Shown here in pieces: positions 22,290-31,835 of a stretch of 64,000 bases of DNA. Position 1 is the first letter of the stretch; every line of letters starts with the position of its first letter. Location: contig OY720350.1 of assembly GCA_963082975.1 (NCBI GenBank), forward strand, positions 24,461,875-24,525,874, in the 5' to 3' direction. This DNA is from Labia minor (Eukaryota > Arthropoda > Insecta > Dermaptera > Spongiphoridae). A program made the translations under genes and the position numbers. The notes below the pieces were generated by a model. The model searched no databases, was not told the origin of the DNA, and saw only the letters and a list, made by a program, of their open reading frames with translations.

Positions 22290-23609
22290 CTATATAATCT
22301 TTAACTTATATGTTTCGATATTATTTGCACAAGGTAACAATTTTTTGCAAACCCGAACTTCATTTCTTTTTGTTTCCATTTCATCTAAAGTTGTATTAAG
22401 ATTCAATGTATGAAGACGCAAGTATTTTTTAATTTCTTCAAAACTAACTTGTGTTTTATTCAATGGAAGAACTAATTGATATAATTTTTTACATTTAAAA
22501 ATGTATGGAAGTACTTCATTAGATATTTTTCGACATTGAAACAATGATAAAATATTTAATTTTTTTATTTTATGGATATCTTCTAGATCACTATTTATTA
22601 ATTCTCTACAGGATTCTAATCGGAGATCTGTTAAATTTTCAAACTGATTAAGCAATTTCAAAGCATTTTTATGGATATCGTGGCAAACTACTATTTTCAA
22701 AATTGTTAATGGTATTCTTTTTTCAAGAAACACTTTAACTAATTTTTCTGTAAAGGATTGGATATTTATTAACGTTAGTTTTTTCAATTTACTTAATGGT
22801 GCAATTTTAAAATATTTCCTGAGAATTTCTTCAGGGCCATCGTATAAAATCTGCAGGTATTCTAAATGTTCTAATTTAGACAAATAAGATGGCCAGGTTG
22901 TATTAGTAGGATCAATCAAGATATTTAATTGTCTTAAATTAGAGAAGTTAACTATTGTTTCCAATGACTCAATTTTTGTGATCAATAATGTCGGCAAACA
23001 TAATGAAACAAATTTGTTCTTTTTCTTAAATAATTGATTAGTTAAAAAATGTTCATCGACAAATTGACTTTTAATAGTAAACTTTTTTAAATTTGGAAAT
23101 AAATAATTAATAGCCTCTAGAAAATCATGATCAATTATAAAATCATCACAAATAACAATTTCTTCAACATTATTGAAAGTAGGACAAGTTGGCAATTTAC
23201 CTTCTTTTATAAGACTTGCAAATTTTTCTTTAATATCAACTATTTGATATATATCCATATATATATCAATAATGATTTTTTTTAATCGAGGCATTGAAAA
23301 ATTCATTATAGACTTCATTAAAAATTTATAATTATACATACATACTTTAAGAGTTTCTATTAAAAAATAGAATTGTTCAAAAAAGTCTTGATGCCAATCC
23401 GTTTCGCCGAATCTTATTCCATTTGCTGAAGAGATAATCCCAGAAGCGATAATCACATCGTAATAATATGGATCTTCACTAAAAACAAGCAATTGTTGTA
23501 TTGATGAATATTTCAGTATATTACCCACTAATTCTGGCGGTAATCTCATCATATGTTCACCTAATTCTAGATCACAATGTTTTGTTTTATTCATCTTTTT
23601 GGATGGCAT
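22290..23609 (-). CDS. F-box-like / leucine-rich-repeat protein, 439 aa, single exon
   Basis: An uninterrupted 439-codon frame starts at the ATG at 23609 and stops at 22290. It stands far above the AT-driven background frames. Residues about 23-62 (LPPELVGNILKYSSIQQLLV) look like an F-box, the segment that docks substrate receptors onto Skp1 in SCF ubiquitin ligases. The remainder contains degenerate leucine-rich repeats: VNFSNLRQLNILID, LSKLEHLEYLQILYD, LSKLKKLTLINIQSF, FENLTDLRLESC and IKKLNILSLFQC, the last two resembling the cysteine-containing repeats of F-box/LRR proteins. No signal peptide or membrane segment is seen. The likely role is a substrate adaptor in protein turnover, but the target cannot be told. 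Single-exon F-box/LRR genes are expanded in some GC-poor parasitoid wasps, where related proteins have been reported from venom; relevance here is inference. A second in-frame ATG lies at codon 6. Confidence 0.85.
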   Translation of the reverse strand: MPSKKMNKTKHCDLELGEHMMRLPPELVGNILKYSSIQQLLVFSEDPYYYDVIIASGIISSANGIRFGETDWHQDFFEQFYFLIETLKVCMYNYKFLMKSIMNFSMPRLKKIIIDIYMDIYQIVDIKEKFASLIKEGKLPTCPTFNNVEEIVICDDFIIDHDFLEAINYLFPNLKKFTIKSQFVDEHFLTNQLFKKKNKFVSLCLPTLLITKIESLETIVNFSNLRQLNILIDPTNTTWPSYLSKLEHLEYLQILYDGPEEILRKYFKIAPLSKLKKLTLINIQSFTEKLVKVFLEKRIPLTILKIVVCHDIHKNALKLLNQFENLTDLRLESCRELINSDLEDIHKIKKLNILSLFQCRKISNEVLPYIFKCKKLYQLVLPLNKTQVSFEEIKKYLRLHTLNLNTTLDEMETKRNEVRVCKKLLPCANNIETYKLKII

Positions 23610-24047
23610 GATTATAAAATGAAAAAAAAAACAAAATCAAAAACTACACTCACACTTAACGATGGTTAGTTAAAATGTGTGTTGCACTTGGTGAATTTCA
23701 AAACAGCAATGAATGCAAACTCAAAACAGAGGAGCATGCTAAATCGAAAAATGTGTGTGAAAACAGGCAACCAATCAGAAGACCCTTTTTAGAAGTGTTA
23801 GGCTCGATCTTATTGGCTACTTTCCATCACTATACATTTTTGCTTTTTTTTCCCTATCAATTGAATTTTGTTTACAAGAAAAGATGAAAAAAGAAAACAA
23901 CAAAAGAACAAAAAAAGGACCTTTCCAACCTTTAAAAATAATTAATACATCTATCCATTGTCCAATGTTATAAGAAAAACCATTCAGCGTGTGTGTGTGG
24001 TTAAATCTATTAAAAATATTCTTCCTGATTTGTATTGATTTATGATA
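23610..24047. promoter_or_regulatory. 5' flank of the F-box/LRR gene
   Basis: This less AT-biased stretch lies upstream of the gene's ATG and would hold its promoter and 5' UTR. GTGTGAGTGTAG occurs about 40 bases upstream of the start on the minus strand. No firm TATA box or initiator can be defined. A 70-codon plus-strand frame at 23675-23887 has no family motif and is not called. Confidence 0.35.
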
Positions 24048-24310
24048 CTATACCAACAAACTATGTTTGTTTTGATATATATATTTCACTTTTTTTTTAA
24101 TTATTTTTTAAAAAGATGGACAGGTAACAAACAAAAACAAATTGCTAAAAATACCGAATTGTTCTTTACCTACCAGCGATATGAAATATATAAAAATTGT
24201 TTAGAATTAAACAATTTTTATATTTATTTGTTACCTGTCGAACTTTTTAAAAAATAATTAAAAAAAAAGTGAAATATATATATCAAAACAAACATAGTTT
24301 GTTGGTATAG
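24048..24310. mobile_element. Fold-back MITE with ~80-bp inverted ends, TA flanks
   Basis: CTATACCAACAAACTATGTT at the left is answered by AACATAGTTTGTTGGTATAG at the right, and the inversion continues for about 80 bp to CAGGTAACAAA / TTTGTTACCTG. TA flanks both edges, consistent with a Tc1/mariner-type target. It lies upstream of the F-box/LRR gene. Confidence 0.8.
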
Positions 24311-24325
24311 TATATATAGTATATG

Positions 24326-24535
24326 CTTTAAGTAAATATACCAAATTTCATCAAAATCGGTTCAGCCGTTCAGGCTGTACACATCTATACGGACGGACAG
24401 ACGGACGGACAGACATCATGCTAAAAATACTTTTTTCAGTTAAGAAAATGCATGATTCGTGGAGATATGTAAAAATCTCCACATGTGAAATTTGGTGTGA
24501 AAACAATACCTCCCTTACTATCGTCGGTCGGTAAA
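24326..24535 (-). mobile_element. HINE family 2, 5' half only
   Basis: On the minus strand it begins at the ACCGACCGACGATAGTAAGG end (plus: CTATCGTCGGTCGGTAAAAA) and runs through the GTCC/GTCT microsatellite to the AAATTTGGTATATTTACTT block, then stops. The 3' half is missing. Confidence 0.8.
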
Positions 24536-25780
24536 AATATCCTATATTGCTTTGTGATATATGATTGGTGTCAAGTAAAAATTAATTATTTTAAAATTAA
24601 TCATTATTAGGACCTTAGATTGACACTACAATAAATACTTAAGGGATTTATAGTTTGACACAATAGTATCAGTATGAATGCAATTTACTACTTAAATGGA
24701 TGTGGCCCGAAGAAAAGAGCTCAAGACTTCTTGAAAGATCCTCATTAAAATAATAGAAAAAGATTAATTAGAGATAATTAATAATAGATGATACAATAGT
24801 TTCACTCATAATAATAATAAGACTAAAAAATATAATATTATTCAAAAGTCAGAAAAAATTTTATCTTTATTTTTTGAAAATAAGTCATAACAGATGATAC
24901 TATTTAGATATCATCCACCTTTTTGGTGAAATATACTTTTAATTCCAATTTCTATACATGCTTTGATTTGTAAAATATAGTAGCTACACTGTCAAAGTTA
25001 ATCGTATTATTAAAATAAAAAAAAAAATTAGTTTCACTTTTACATTGTCTTAATTTGAGATTTAGTTAACGATAAATTCTTCATCTTATATACCGAAATA
25101 AATCGTTTCAACTTTTTCCTTATCGATTATTGATAATAAGAAAGTCTTAAAAGTTTTTTAATTTACTGGGTTCACCATTGTTATATATATATATCAGTAA
25201 ATGCAATCAAAGAAATCCGATTCTGAAGAGAGAGAGAGAGAGAGAGAGAGAATAAAAGCAAAACGGCCTCAATGCGTGATAAATACGAGTCGTGATATAA
25301 GCAACAGATTTAGATTGGAAATCAAAGAATAAAATATAATTTAATATTTAAAAGATTTATATTCTCAATTTATATTTATAAATAGAAATAGTTGCAGGCA
25401 TATTAAATTTTAAACTCCTTAAATCAGACACTAGTCAAAAAAAAAAATTGTGGTATCTGTATAAAAATTTATATTTAAAATATCAAAGATTTTTAAAATA
25501 CAGATAACCTATTTTCAAATTGATTAAATTTATTATTCTATAATACAAAATACTATTAATGATGAAGTATTAAAACTACGTTCATTTACCTTATAACTTT
25601 ACATCTATTAACTCAGATTATAATCATATTCATACTATGACTACTATTAAATTTTAAATTCAAATTACAATGCATATAATAAGCCAATTTTAAAGTAATG
25701 TTTTATTTATATCCAGGAATTCTTAAAACAGATAATAAAGACATATTTCTTATTTTTTGGTTCGTTGTATAAGAATATAT
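24536..25780. other. AT-rich, GA microsatellite, no gene
   Basis: A GA repeat lies at about 25228-25251. No gene or transposon ends were recognised. Confidence 0.5.
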
Positions 25781-26713
25781 TGTAACGGACAAAGTATTTA
25801 TATTCTTAGTTATTTTTTTTATTATACATTTTATTTTGTTTGTCTATTTTTTTTTGTTAATTTTGTTTTTCTATTCCCCTTTTTTATTATCAAAGTTATT
25901 TGGTCGCATTATTCTTAAAATGTAATATATATATAGATATTATATTTCACATAAGGGGAGGGACCATCCCTCCAAGTTTTAATATTTTTAGCAGTTGAGA
26001 ATGGACAGGGGAACTAGTGAGATATCATCCTGATATGACCTGGTATTTATCACGTCCCGTGATATAATTATTTTGTATATAATCATTTTTATTATCACAC
26101 CCTGTGATACAGTTTAACTAGTGATATCATCCCGATATGACCTGGTATTTATCACGTCCCGTGATATAATTATTTTGTATATAATCATTTTTATCACACC
26201 CTGTGATACAGTCGAACAAGTGATATCATCCTGATATAACCTATACTTATCACGTCCCGTGATATAATTATTTGTGTATAATCCTTATCATCACCCCCTG
26301 TGATAATTATTTCTGCTAATTCCAGTGACAATAGTGAATTACATTTTCTTATTTGTTTCTATTTAAAATTTGTATATTTAATTTGTTAATTTTTTGATCT
26401 ATTTAATTAAAGTAAATTAATGTGAACATTATTATTGTGTTTTCCCTTTTCCCTTAATTTTTCAACACTATTTTTACTTTGGGATATCCAAAGTTGGCGC
26501 CCATCATTAACTTAACATAATTAACAATTCGCGGTCATCGTGGATCATTACAAGTGCCCCATACTTAGATCCCCTTATAAATTGGCACCCAACGTAAGAG
26601 GATCGTCTACAAAGTGACCCCAACTTGAAACGGTCCTCCTTACAAAGTGGCAGCCCAACGTTTGGCACGATTAGTTGCTTACAAAGTGGCGCCCAACGTG
26701 GGGCCTCCTTACA
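25781..26713 (+). repeat. 5' LTR (933 bp)
   Basis: It is identical by eye to 29331-30263. It contains three tandem ~95-bp units with TATCACG...CGTGATA palindromes (26020-26310) and, near its 3' end, several primer-binding-like repeats. No firm TATA box or poly(A) site was placed in the AT-rich sequence. Confidence 0.95.
26020..26310 (+). repeat. Three tandem palindromic units inside the LTR
   Basis: GATATCATCCTGATATGACC, then TTATCACGTCCCGTGATATA and TATCACACCCTGTGATA recur three times with small changes. Each unit can form short hairpins. Such arrays in LTRs can bind regulators, but no function is shown. The same array is in the 3' LTR at 29570-29860. Confidence 0.85.
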
Positions 26714-26716
26714 AAG

Positions 26717-26734
26717 TGGCAGCCCAACGTGAAG
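26717..26734 (+). promoter_or_regulatory. Primer-binding site for reverse transcription
   Basis: TGGCAGCCCAACGTGAAG begins three bases after the LTR end. The TGG start would pair with the CCA tail of a tRNA. The specific tRNA was not identified. Very similar sequences lie upstream in the LTR (ACAAAGTGGCAGCCCAACG at 26642, ACAAAGTGGCGCCCAACG at 26681). Confidence 0.6.
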
Positions 26735-27336
26735 CCCGATTAGTACACCACGGCTCCTGAGAAAAGTACATTATTCATCTTTGGTGAGCAGTATCATCAC
26801 TTTTTCATCTCAACGGACTTATAGTACAATTTAATATTTAATTAATAAAATAAAAATTTAAAACTTTTACTTTTATACTTTAAATTTAAATAAATCTCTC
26901 ATATCTCCTTGTCTATTATAATAATATATTTAACACTTGTTAATTATTTTTTTATTTTTAATTTTCACATTTATCTAACAAATAGAATATTTATCTATTT
27001 AATTCTAATTCAATAAAAATAGTTTGAATATATTAATATTATTATTAGTTATAATTAATTAATTTATATGTTTAATTTGTAAATTTTTTTTTGATTTTTA
27101 AATTTTATTCTACTACATTATATTTAAATTAATGAATTAATAAAATTGATAAAATATCACTATATTTTCAAATATTTAAATACTCTTACATATTTTAAAT
27201 TATATTACAATTATCTTATTTTATAATTAAACATTGTATAATTCAATTGTACGCGACTAAATAACTTTTAATTTTGATTAATTAATTAATTTTTTTTTCT
27301 CTTTGGTTAACATTAAATTTAATTATCCTATTAAAA

Positions 27337-29286
27337 ATGTCATTTTTCGGCAAAGGGAAAAAGGAGGATCTTATCCTTTTAGCACAGGAATTAGGAATAG
27401 TTATGAATTTAGATTCTCGTAGGATCGATATAAAAAATGACATCACGTCATTGCCTGATTATGATGAAGACCTTACACGGGAATTACTTATGACCATCAT
27501 AGAGGATAGGAAGGAAAAAGAAGAAAGAGAAAGGGAGAAAGAAGAAAGAGAGAGGGAAAGGGAGAAAGAAGAAAGAGAGAGAGAAAGGGAGAAATTAGAA
27601 AGGGACAGAGAAGAAAGAGAAAAGGAGAAGGAAAGACAATTTGAACTAGAGAAACTCCGAATTCAAACCGTAGTGAACCAGGTAGAATCACCAACCCCAC
27701 TTCAACCGAAAGTAGATATATTGAAATTCTTACCTCTTTTTAAAATTAACGATGACGATATTAATACATATCTGCGTCTTTTCGAAAGACAAATGAATTT
27801 TCTTGGCATATCTGAGGATGCATGGGTCACTTATCTTATTTCGGTCTTACCCACAGATATTACTACTCTAATAATTAGAGAACCAAATGAAGTCGCCCAA
27901 GACTATCAACATATTAAGAAGCTCCTACTTCACCGATTTAAATTAACTACGGATAAAATAAGAAAACTTTTCTCCACCTCCAAGAAGACATCGGAAAACA
28001 CTTGGAAAGATTTTTACTTCAATCTACGCGGTTATCTAGAAGCCTGGCTATCCGATCTAAAAATTGAAAATTTTGATCAACTTAAAAATTTGATCCTAGC
28101 TGATCAAATGAAGAGAAAGTGTTCATCCGAATGCAAAGATCACTTCCTCGACTCTTGGGAAACACTGGTAGATCCCCTCGATCTCGCCGAAAAATTCGAC
28201 TCCTATGATAACTTAAGGGCCCCATTTTCAAAAACAATCCCTTCAAATAAATCTATCGAACCCCCTAAATCGAAATATTATGATCGGAAACCCTTTAGAA
28301 ACTCACAACCTCGTGAAAAACAAAAAGAAGAGACTGACTCTTCAATAATTCGTTGCTACGGCTGCGGAACTCCAGGAGTCACCAAACCTAGGTGTCCAAC
28401 TTGCAGTCCGAATCAGGAAATTACCAAGGCACACGCCTTACAGTGTGACGTTACTACAGATAGAGATTCTAAATTCGCTCTAATAGAAGCCTCCATCTAT
28501 GAAGCTTCTGGTTCTATTTGCGTTGACAGCGGGGCCACTCGCTCTATTGGCGGTCAGCGTCTTCTCAGCTATTTAAGACAACGAGGAGAACATTTTAAAG
28601 AAGAAAATCTTTCCTTAACTCTAGCTGACGGGAAAAAGCGTATACATTCCGTGTTATTAGCTACAGTTCCTGTAAAAATCAAAAATAAAATAATACATAT
28701 AGAAATGATATTCCTACCCAATGTTAGTGGAAATAGATCACTATTAGGTCTTGACTTCCTCAGAAAAGCAGGTTTAGTATTAGATATGCGAAACAATCGC
28801 TGGTATTTTCATAATTATCCTAAGAGAAAATACAAATTTATTCAAGAAAATCTCTGCACCACTGATGAAAATAATACTGTTGTTGAAAACACTATTCAGC
28901 TAACTGCGGAACAGAACATGAAACTTGCCCATTTATTAAAAGAACATGAAACTGTCTTTCAACCAGGGGGAGAGCCAACTCCTTACGCTGGACATGATAT
29001 AAACACAGGCGGTTGTTTGAATGCGCTGCAAAGGGCCGTCGATTCCATGGACGGTACCAAAGTCAGCAAAGAAGATCCTGCTGTCCGATATAGACAGCTG
29101 GTGGGGTCTCCGAGATCCCATCGGGGCCCACCAGGAGTTATGGAGCCACCACAAACTCAAAAACATTTATTTACTCAAGGACTTGTTCCCCCTCATACAT
29201 CAGCATTGCGTCTAAGCCACGACACGCGTTCTACTCCAGTAGTTCCTCTACGTAAGCGAGGAAGGCCACAAATTGTCCGTTCCTAG
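27337..29286 (+). CDS. Gag-protease polyprotein of the LTR retrotransposon, 649 aa
   Basis: Residues about 57-102 are an almost pure E/R/K helix, probably a coiled coil. About 126-300 is a Gag/capsid-like region (for example INTYLRLFERQMNFLGISE). Residues 340-356 carry a knuckle C-X2-C-X9-C-X2-C, with Cys where the usual His would be. A retropepsin-like domain follows: DSGAT at 397-401 with its catalytic Asp397, and LLGLDFL at 469-475. Residues about 533-557 (ETVFQPGGEPTPYA) are the linker at the start of a gypsy-type reverse transcriptase. Then the sequence changes abruptly near base 29008 to a tail ending LRKRGRPQIVRS, which looks like a polyprotein C-terminus. RT, RNase H and integrase are therefore missing, apparently by one internal deletion that kept the frame open. 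The product could form particles and process itself but could not copy or integrate the element. Known from the family: Gag packages the RNA and the protease cleaves the precursor. Confidence 0.85.
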   Translation: MSFFGKGKKEDLILLAQELGIVMNLDSRRIDIKNDITSLPDYDEDLTRELLMTIIEDRKEKEEREREKEEREREREKEEREREREKLERDREEREKEKERQFELEKLRIQTVVNQVESPTPLQPKVDILKFLPLFKINDDDINTYLRLFERQMNFLGISEDAWVTYLISVLPTDITTLIIREPNEVAQDYQHIKKLLLHRFKLTTDKIRKLFSTSKKTSENTWKDFYFNLRGYLEAWLSDLKIENFDQLKNLILADQMKRKCSSECKDHFLDSWETLVDPLDLAEKFDSYDNLRAPFSKTIPSNKSIEPPKSKYYDRKPFRNSQPREKQKEETDSSIIRCYGCGTPGVTKPRCPTCSPNQEITKAHALQCDVTTDRDSKFALIEASIYEASGSICVDSGATRSIGGQRLLSYLRQRGEHFKEENLSLTLADGKKRIHSVLLATVPVKIKNKIIHIEMIFLPNVSGNRSLLGLDFLRKAGLVLDMRNNRWYFHNYPKRKYKFIQENLCTTDENNTVVENTIQLTAEQNMKLAHLLKEHETVFQPGGEPTPYAGHDINTGGCLNALQRAVDSMDGTKVSKEDPAVRYRQLVGSPRSHRGPPGVMEPPQTQKHLFTQGLVPPHTSALRLSHDTRSTPVVPLRKRGRPQIVRS

Positions 29287-29318
29287 GGCTGATCCCTCAA
29301 TCAAAAGACCTCGGAATC

Positions 29319-29330
29319 AGAGGGGGAGGA
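29319..29330 (+). promoter_or_regulatory. Polypurine tract
   Basis: AGAGGGGGAGGA lies directly before the 3' LTR, the position expected for the plus-strand DNA primer. Confidence 0.85.
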
Positions 29331-30263
29331 TGTAACGGACAAAGTATTTATATTCTTAGTTATTTTTTTTATTATACATTTTATTTTGTTTGTCTATTTT
29401 TTTTTGTTAATTTTGTTTTTCTATTCCCCTTTTTTATTATCAAAGTTATTTGGTCGCATTATTCTTAAAATGTAATATATATATAGATATTATATTTCAC
29501 ATAAGGGGAGGGACCATCCCTCCAAGTTTTAATATTTTTAGCAGTTGAGAATGGACAGGGGAACTAGTGAGATATCATCCTGATATGACCTGGTATTTAT
29601 CACGTCCCGTGATATAATTATTTTGTATATAATCATTTTTATTATCACACCCTGTGATACAGTTTAACTAGTGATATCATCCCGATATGACCTGGTATTT
29701 ATCACGTCCCGTGATATAATTATTTTGTATATAATCATTTTTATCACACCCTGTGATACAGTCGAACAAGTGATATCATCCTGATATAACCTATACTTAT
29801 CACGTCCCGTGATATAATTATTTGTGTATAATCCTTATCATCACCCCCTGTGATAATTATTTCTGCTAATTCCAGTGACAATAGTGAATTACATTTTCTT
29901 ATTTGTTTCTATTTAAAATTTGTATATTTAATTTGTTAATTTTTTGATCTATTTAATTAAAGTAAATTAATGTGAACATTATTATTGTGTTTTCCCTTTT
30001 CCCTTAATTTTTCAACACTATTTTTACTTTGGGATATCCAAAGTTGGCGCCCATCATTAACTTAACATAATTAACAATTCGCGGTCATCGTGGATCATTA
30101 CAAGTGCCCCATACTTAGATCCCCTTATAAATTGGCACCCAACGTAAGAGGATCGTCTACAAAGTGACCCCAACTTGAAACGGTCCTCCTTACAAAGTGG
30201 CAGCCCAACGTTTGGCACGATTAGTTGCTTACAAAGTGGCGCCCAACGTGGGGCCTCCTTACA
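29331..30263 (+). repeat. 3' LTR (933 bp)
   Basis: It is identical by eye to the 5' LTR over all 933 positions. It is followed directly by ATAT, the target duplication. Confidence 0.95.
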
Positions 30264-30504
30264 ATATTGGTTATATTTAAATGATTACATATATGTGTAT
30301 GTATCATTTTCATTTAAATTGTGTTTTTAAAAAATTATTTATTTTTTTTAAAATAAAAAAAAAGTTAATAAGTTTTTTACTTTCCCGCATACTTCGTATA
30401 AGGGAAGTATTGGAATCGTCAAAAATTTCGACTTCGAGATTTCGATAGATCTTGACGTTTTAGACCTCCCTGAGTCGGAAAATACCATTTTTCGAATTAT
30501 GTCT

Positions 30505-30593
30505 GTGTGTGTGTATGTATGTATGTATGTATGTATGTATGTATGTATGTATGTATGTATGTATGTATGTATGTATGTATGTATGTATGTATG

Positions 30594-30622
<29 letters not shown>
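30505..30622 (+). repeat. GTAT tetranucleotide microsatellite
   Basis: About 28 GTAT units lie inside HINE family 3. The HTYI and YVCM repeat frames on the two strands are products of this repeat and are not genes. Confidence 0.95.
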
Positions 30623-30624
<2 letters not shown>

Positions 30625-30922
30625 TGTCTGTAAGCAAATTTACTCAAAAACTAATCAAGCTAGGACTTCGAAATTTGGTACACCGATATTATTCACAGTT
30701 TGTAGATTTCTATCAAAATTTCGTCAAAATCGGTTAACCGGAAGTGGTACTTTACCTACACTGGTTGCGTTTACCTTTCAAGTAAAGTACCAGTTTGCTT
30801 CGAGATATTTGCTTCATATTTTGTATATAGATTTAAGAATATGAAAAAAATTGAGATACCAAATTTCATCATGATCTGACTACCGGAAGTGACATTTACC
30901 TATACAAGTAGCGTTTCTTTTT

Positions 30923-31428
30923 TACCGACTGACGATAGTAAGGGAGGTATTGTTTTCACACCAAATTTCACCTATGGATATTTTTAGGTACATATCTCCA
31001 CGAATCATGCATTTTCTTAACAGAAAAAAGTATTTTTAGCATGATGTCTGTCCGTCTGTCCGTCCGTCTGTATAGATGTGTACAGCTTGAACGGCTCAAC
31101 GGATTTTGATGAAATTTGGTATATTTACTTAATACATCAGTAGGATGAATTGCTCAACTTTTGGTGCAAATCCGGAAACCGGAAGTGCTAGTATTGCCGA
31201 TCGAAGAGAGGAAGTGAAGGGTTATTTTCATATCAAATTTCACGTGAGGACATATCTCCACGTGTTATGCACTTTGTATTGATTTTATCCTCGAGAAAAA
31301 TCATCTTCATTAGTTTTTTTCTTAATTTAAAATTATATGACGTCACAGCCAGCCCTTATATATTATAAATAAAATAAAATTAAAAATATTTATATTATTT
31401 TCATATCTGTTTTTTTTACATTTAAAAT
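30923..31428 (+). mobile_element. HINE family 2, nested in family 3, 3' truncated
   Basis: It starts ACCGACTGACGATAGTAAGG, includes the GTCTGTCCGTCTGTCC microsatellite and the ATGACGTCA core, and stops before the CGTCGGTCGGT and terminal stem-loop. Family 3 sequence resumes afterwards with GTTAACCGGAAGTAGC. Confidence 0.8.
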
Positions 31429-31453
31429 ATCAGTTAACCGGAAGTAGCACTTT

Positions 31454-31492
<39 letters not shown>

Positions 31493-31835
31493 GTTACCAA
31501 ATATCAAATTTGACACCAATAAACTAATACGAACTATCTCTTTATTAATACCAAGTTTACACATTCTAAATATTCATTCACAACTCTTTATACCTATTTA
31601 TATGCGGGAAAGTCTAGGGGAGGACACTCCCGCTTATTTATTAAACTTTTATTAGAGTTTACATTCCATAAATGCTAATTTTTTATTTATTTATTTAATT
31701 AATAAATAATATCAAATTAAAAGAATAAGAAAAATTTTGCTGATTTCAAATTTTAGGGAGTAACAGCGCTATTTATTAAAAGTACAAAGTAATGAAAAAA
31801 AAACAAATAAAAGAGAACCGGATTTGAGTTGAATT

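Larger units (their letters stand above)
25781..30263 (+). mobile_element. Young gypsy-like LTR retrotransposon lacking RT, RNase H and integrase
   Basis: Two 933-bp direct repeats begin TGTAACGGAC and end CCTTACA. Read by eye they are identical. A 4-bp duplication ATAT flanks the element (25777-25780, 30264-30267). A primer-binding-like site follows the left LTR and a polypurine tract precedes the right one. The 2.6-kb interior has one ORF with Gag, zinc-knuckle-like and protease parts and only the first residues of the reverse-transcriptase region. Identical LTRs mean recent insertion, so the deleted form was probably mobilised in trans by a complete relative. Calling it Ty3/gypsy rests on the protease and RT-start motifs. 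Confidence 0.9.
30379..31632 (+). mobile_element. HINE family 3, with family 2 nested inside
   Basis: It starts ACTTTCCCGCA; the inverse TGCGGGAAAGT lies at 31603-31613, followed by stem-loop GGGAG-GACA-CTCCC. Inside are a conserved block (TTCGACTTCGAGATTTCGAT), a long GTAT microsatellite and a block with ACCGGAAGT motifs. The layout is that of family 1, but the termini and loop differ. A family 2 element interrupts it at 30923-31428. Confidence 0.85.

Noticed and set aside
26020..26310. Palindromic tandem repeats considered as a CRISPR array
   Set aside because: They lie in both LTRs of a eukaryotic retrotransposon, have no unique spacers of constant size, and no cas genes are nearby.
27497..29215. 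Antisense and shifted frames within the retrotransposon ORF
   Set aside because: They overlap the 649-codon Gag-protease frame, which has clear domain motifs; the others have none.
30348..30844. Three overlapping frames with YIHT and MYVC repeats
   Set aside because: They are translations of the GTAT microsatellite inside HINE family 3.
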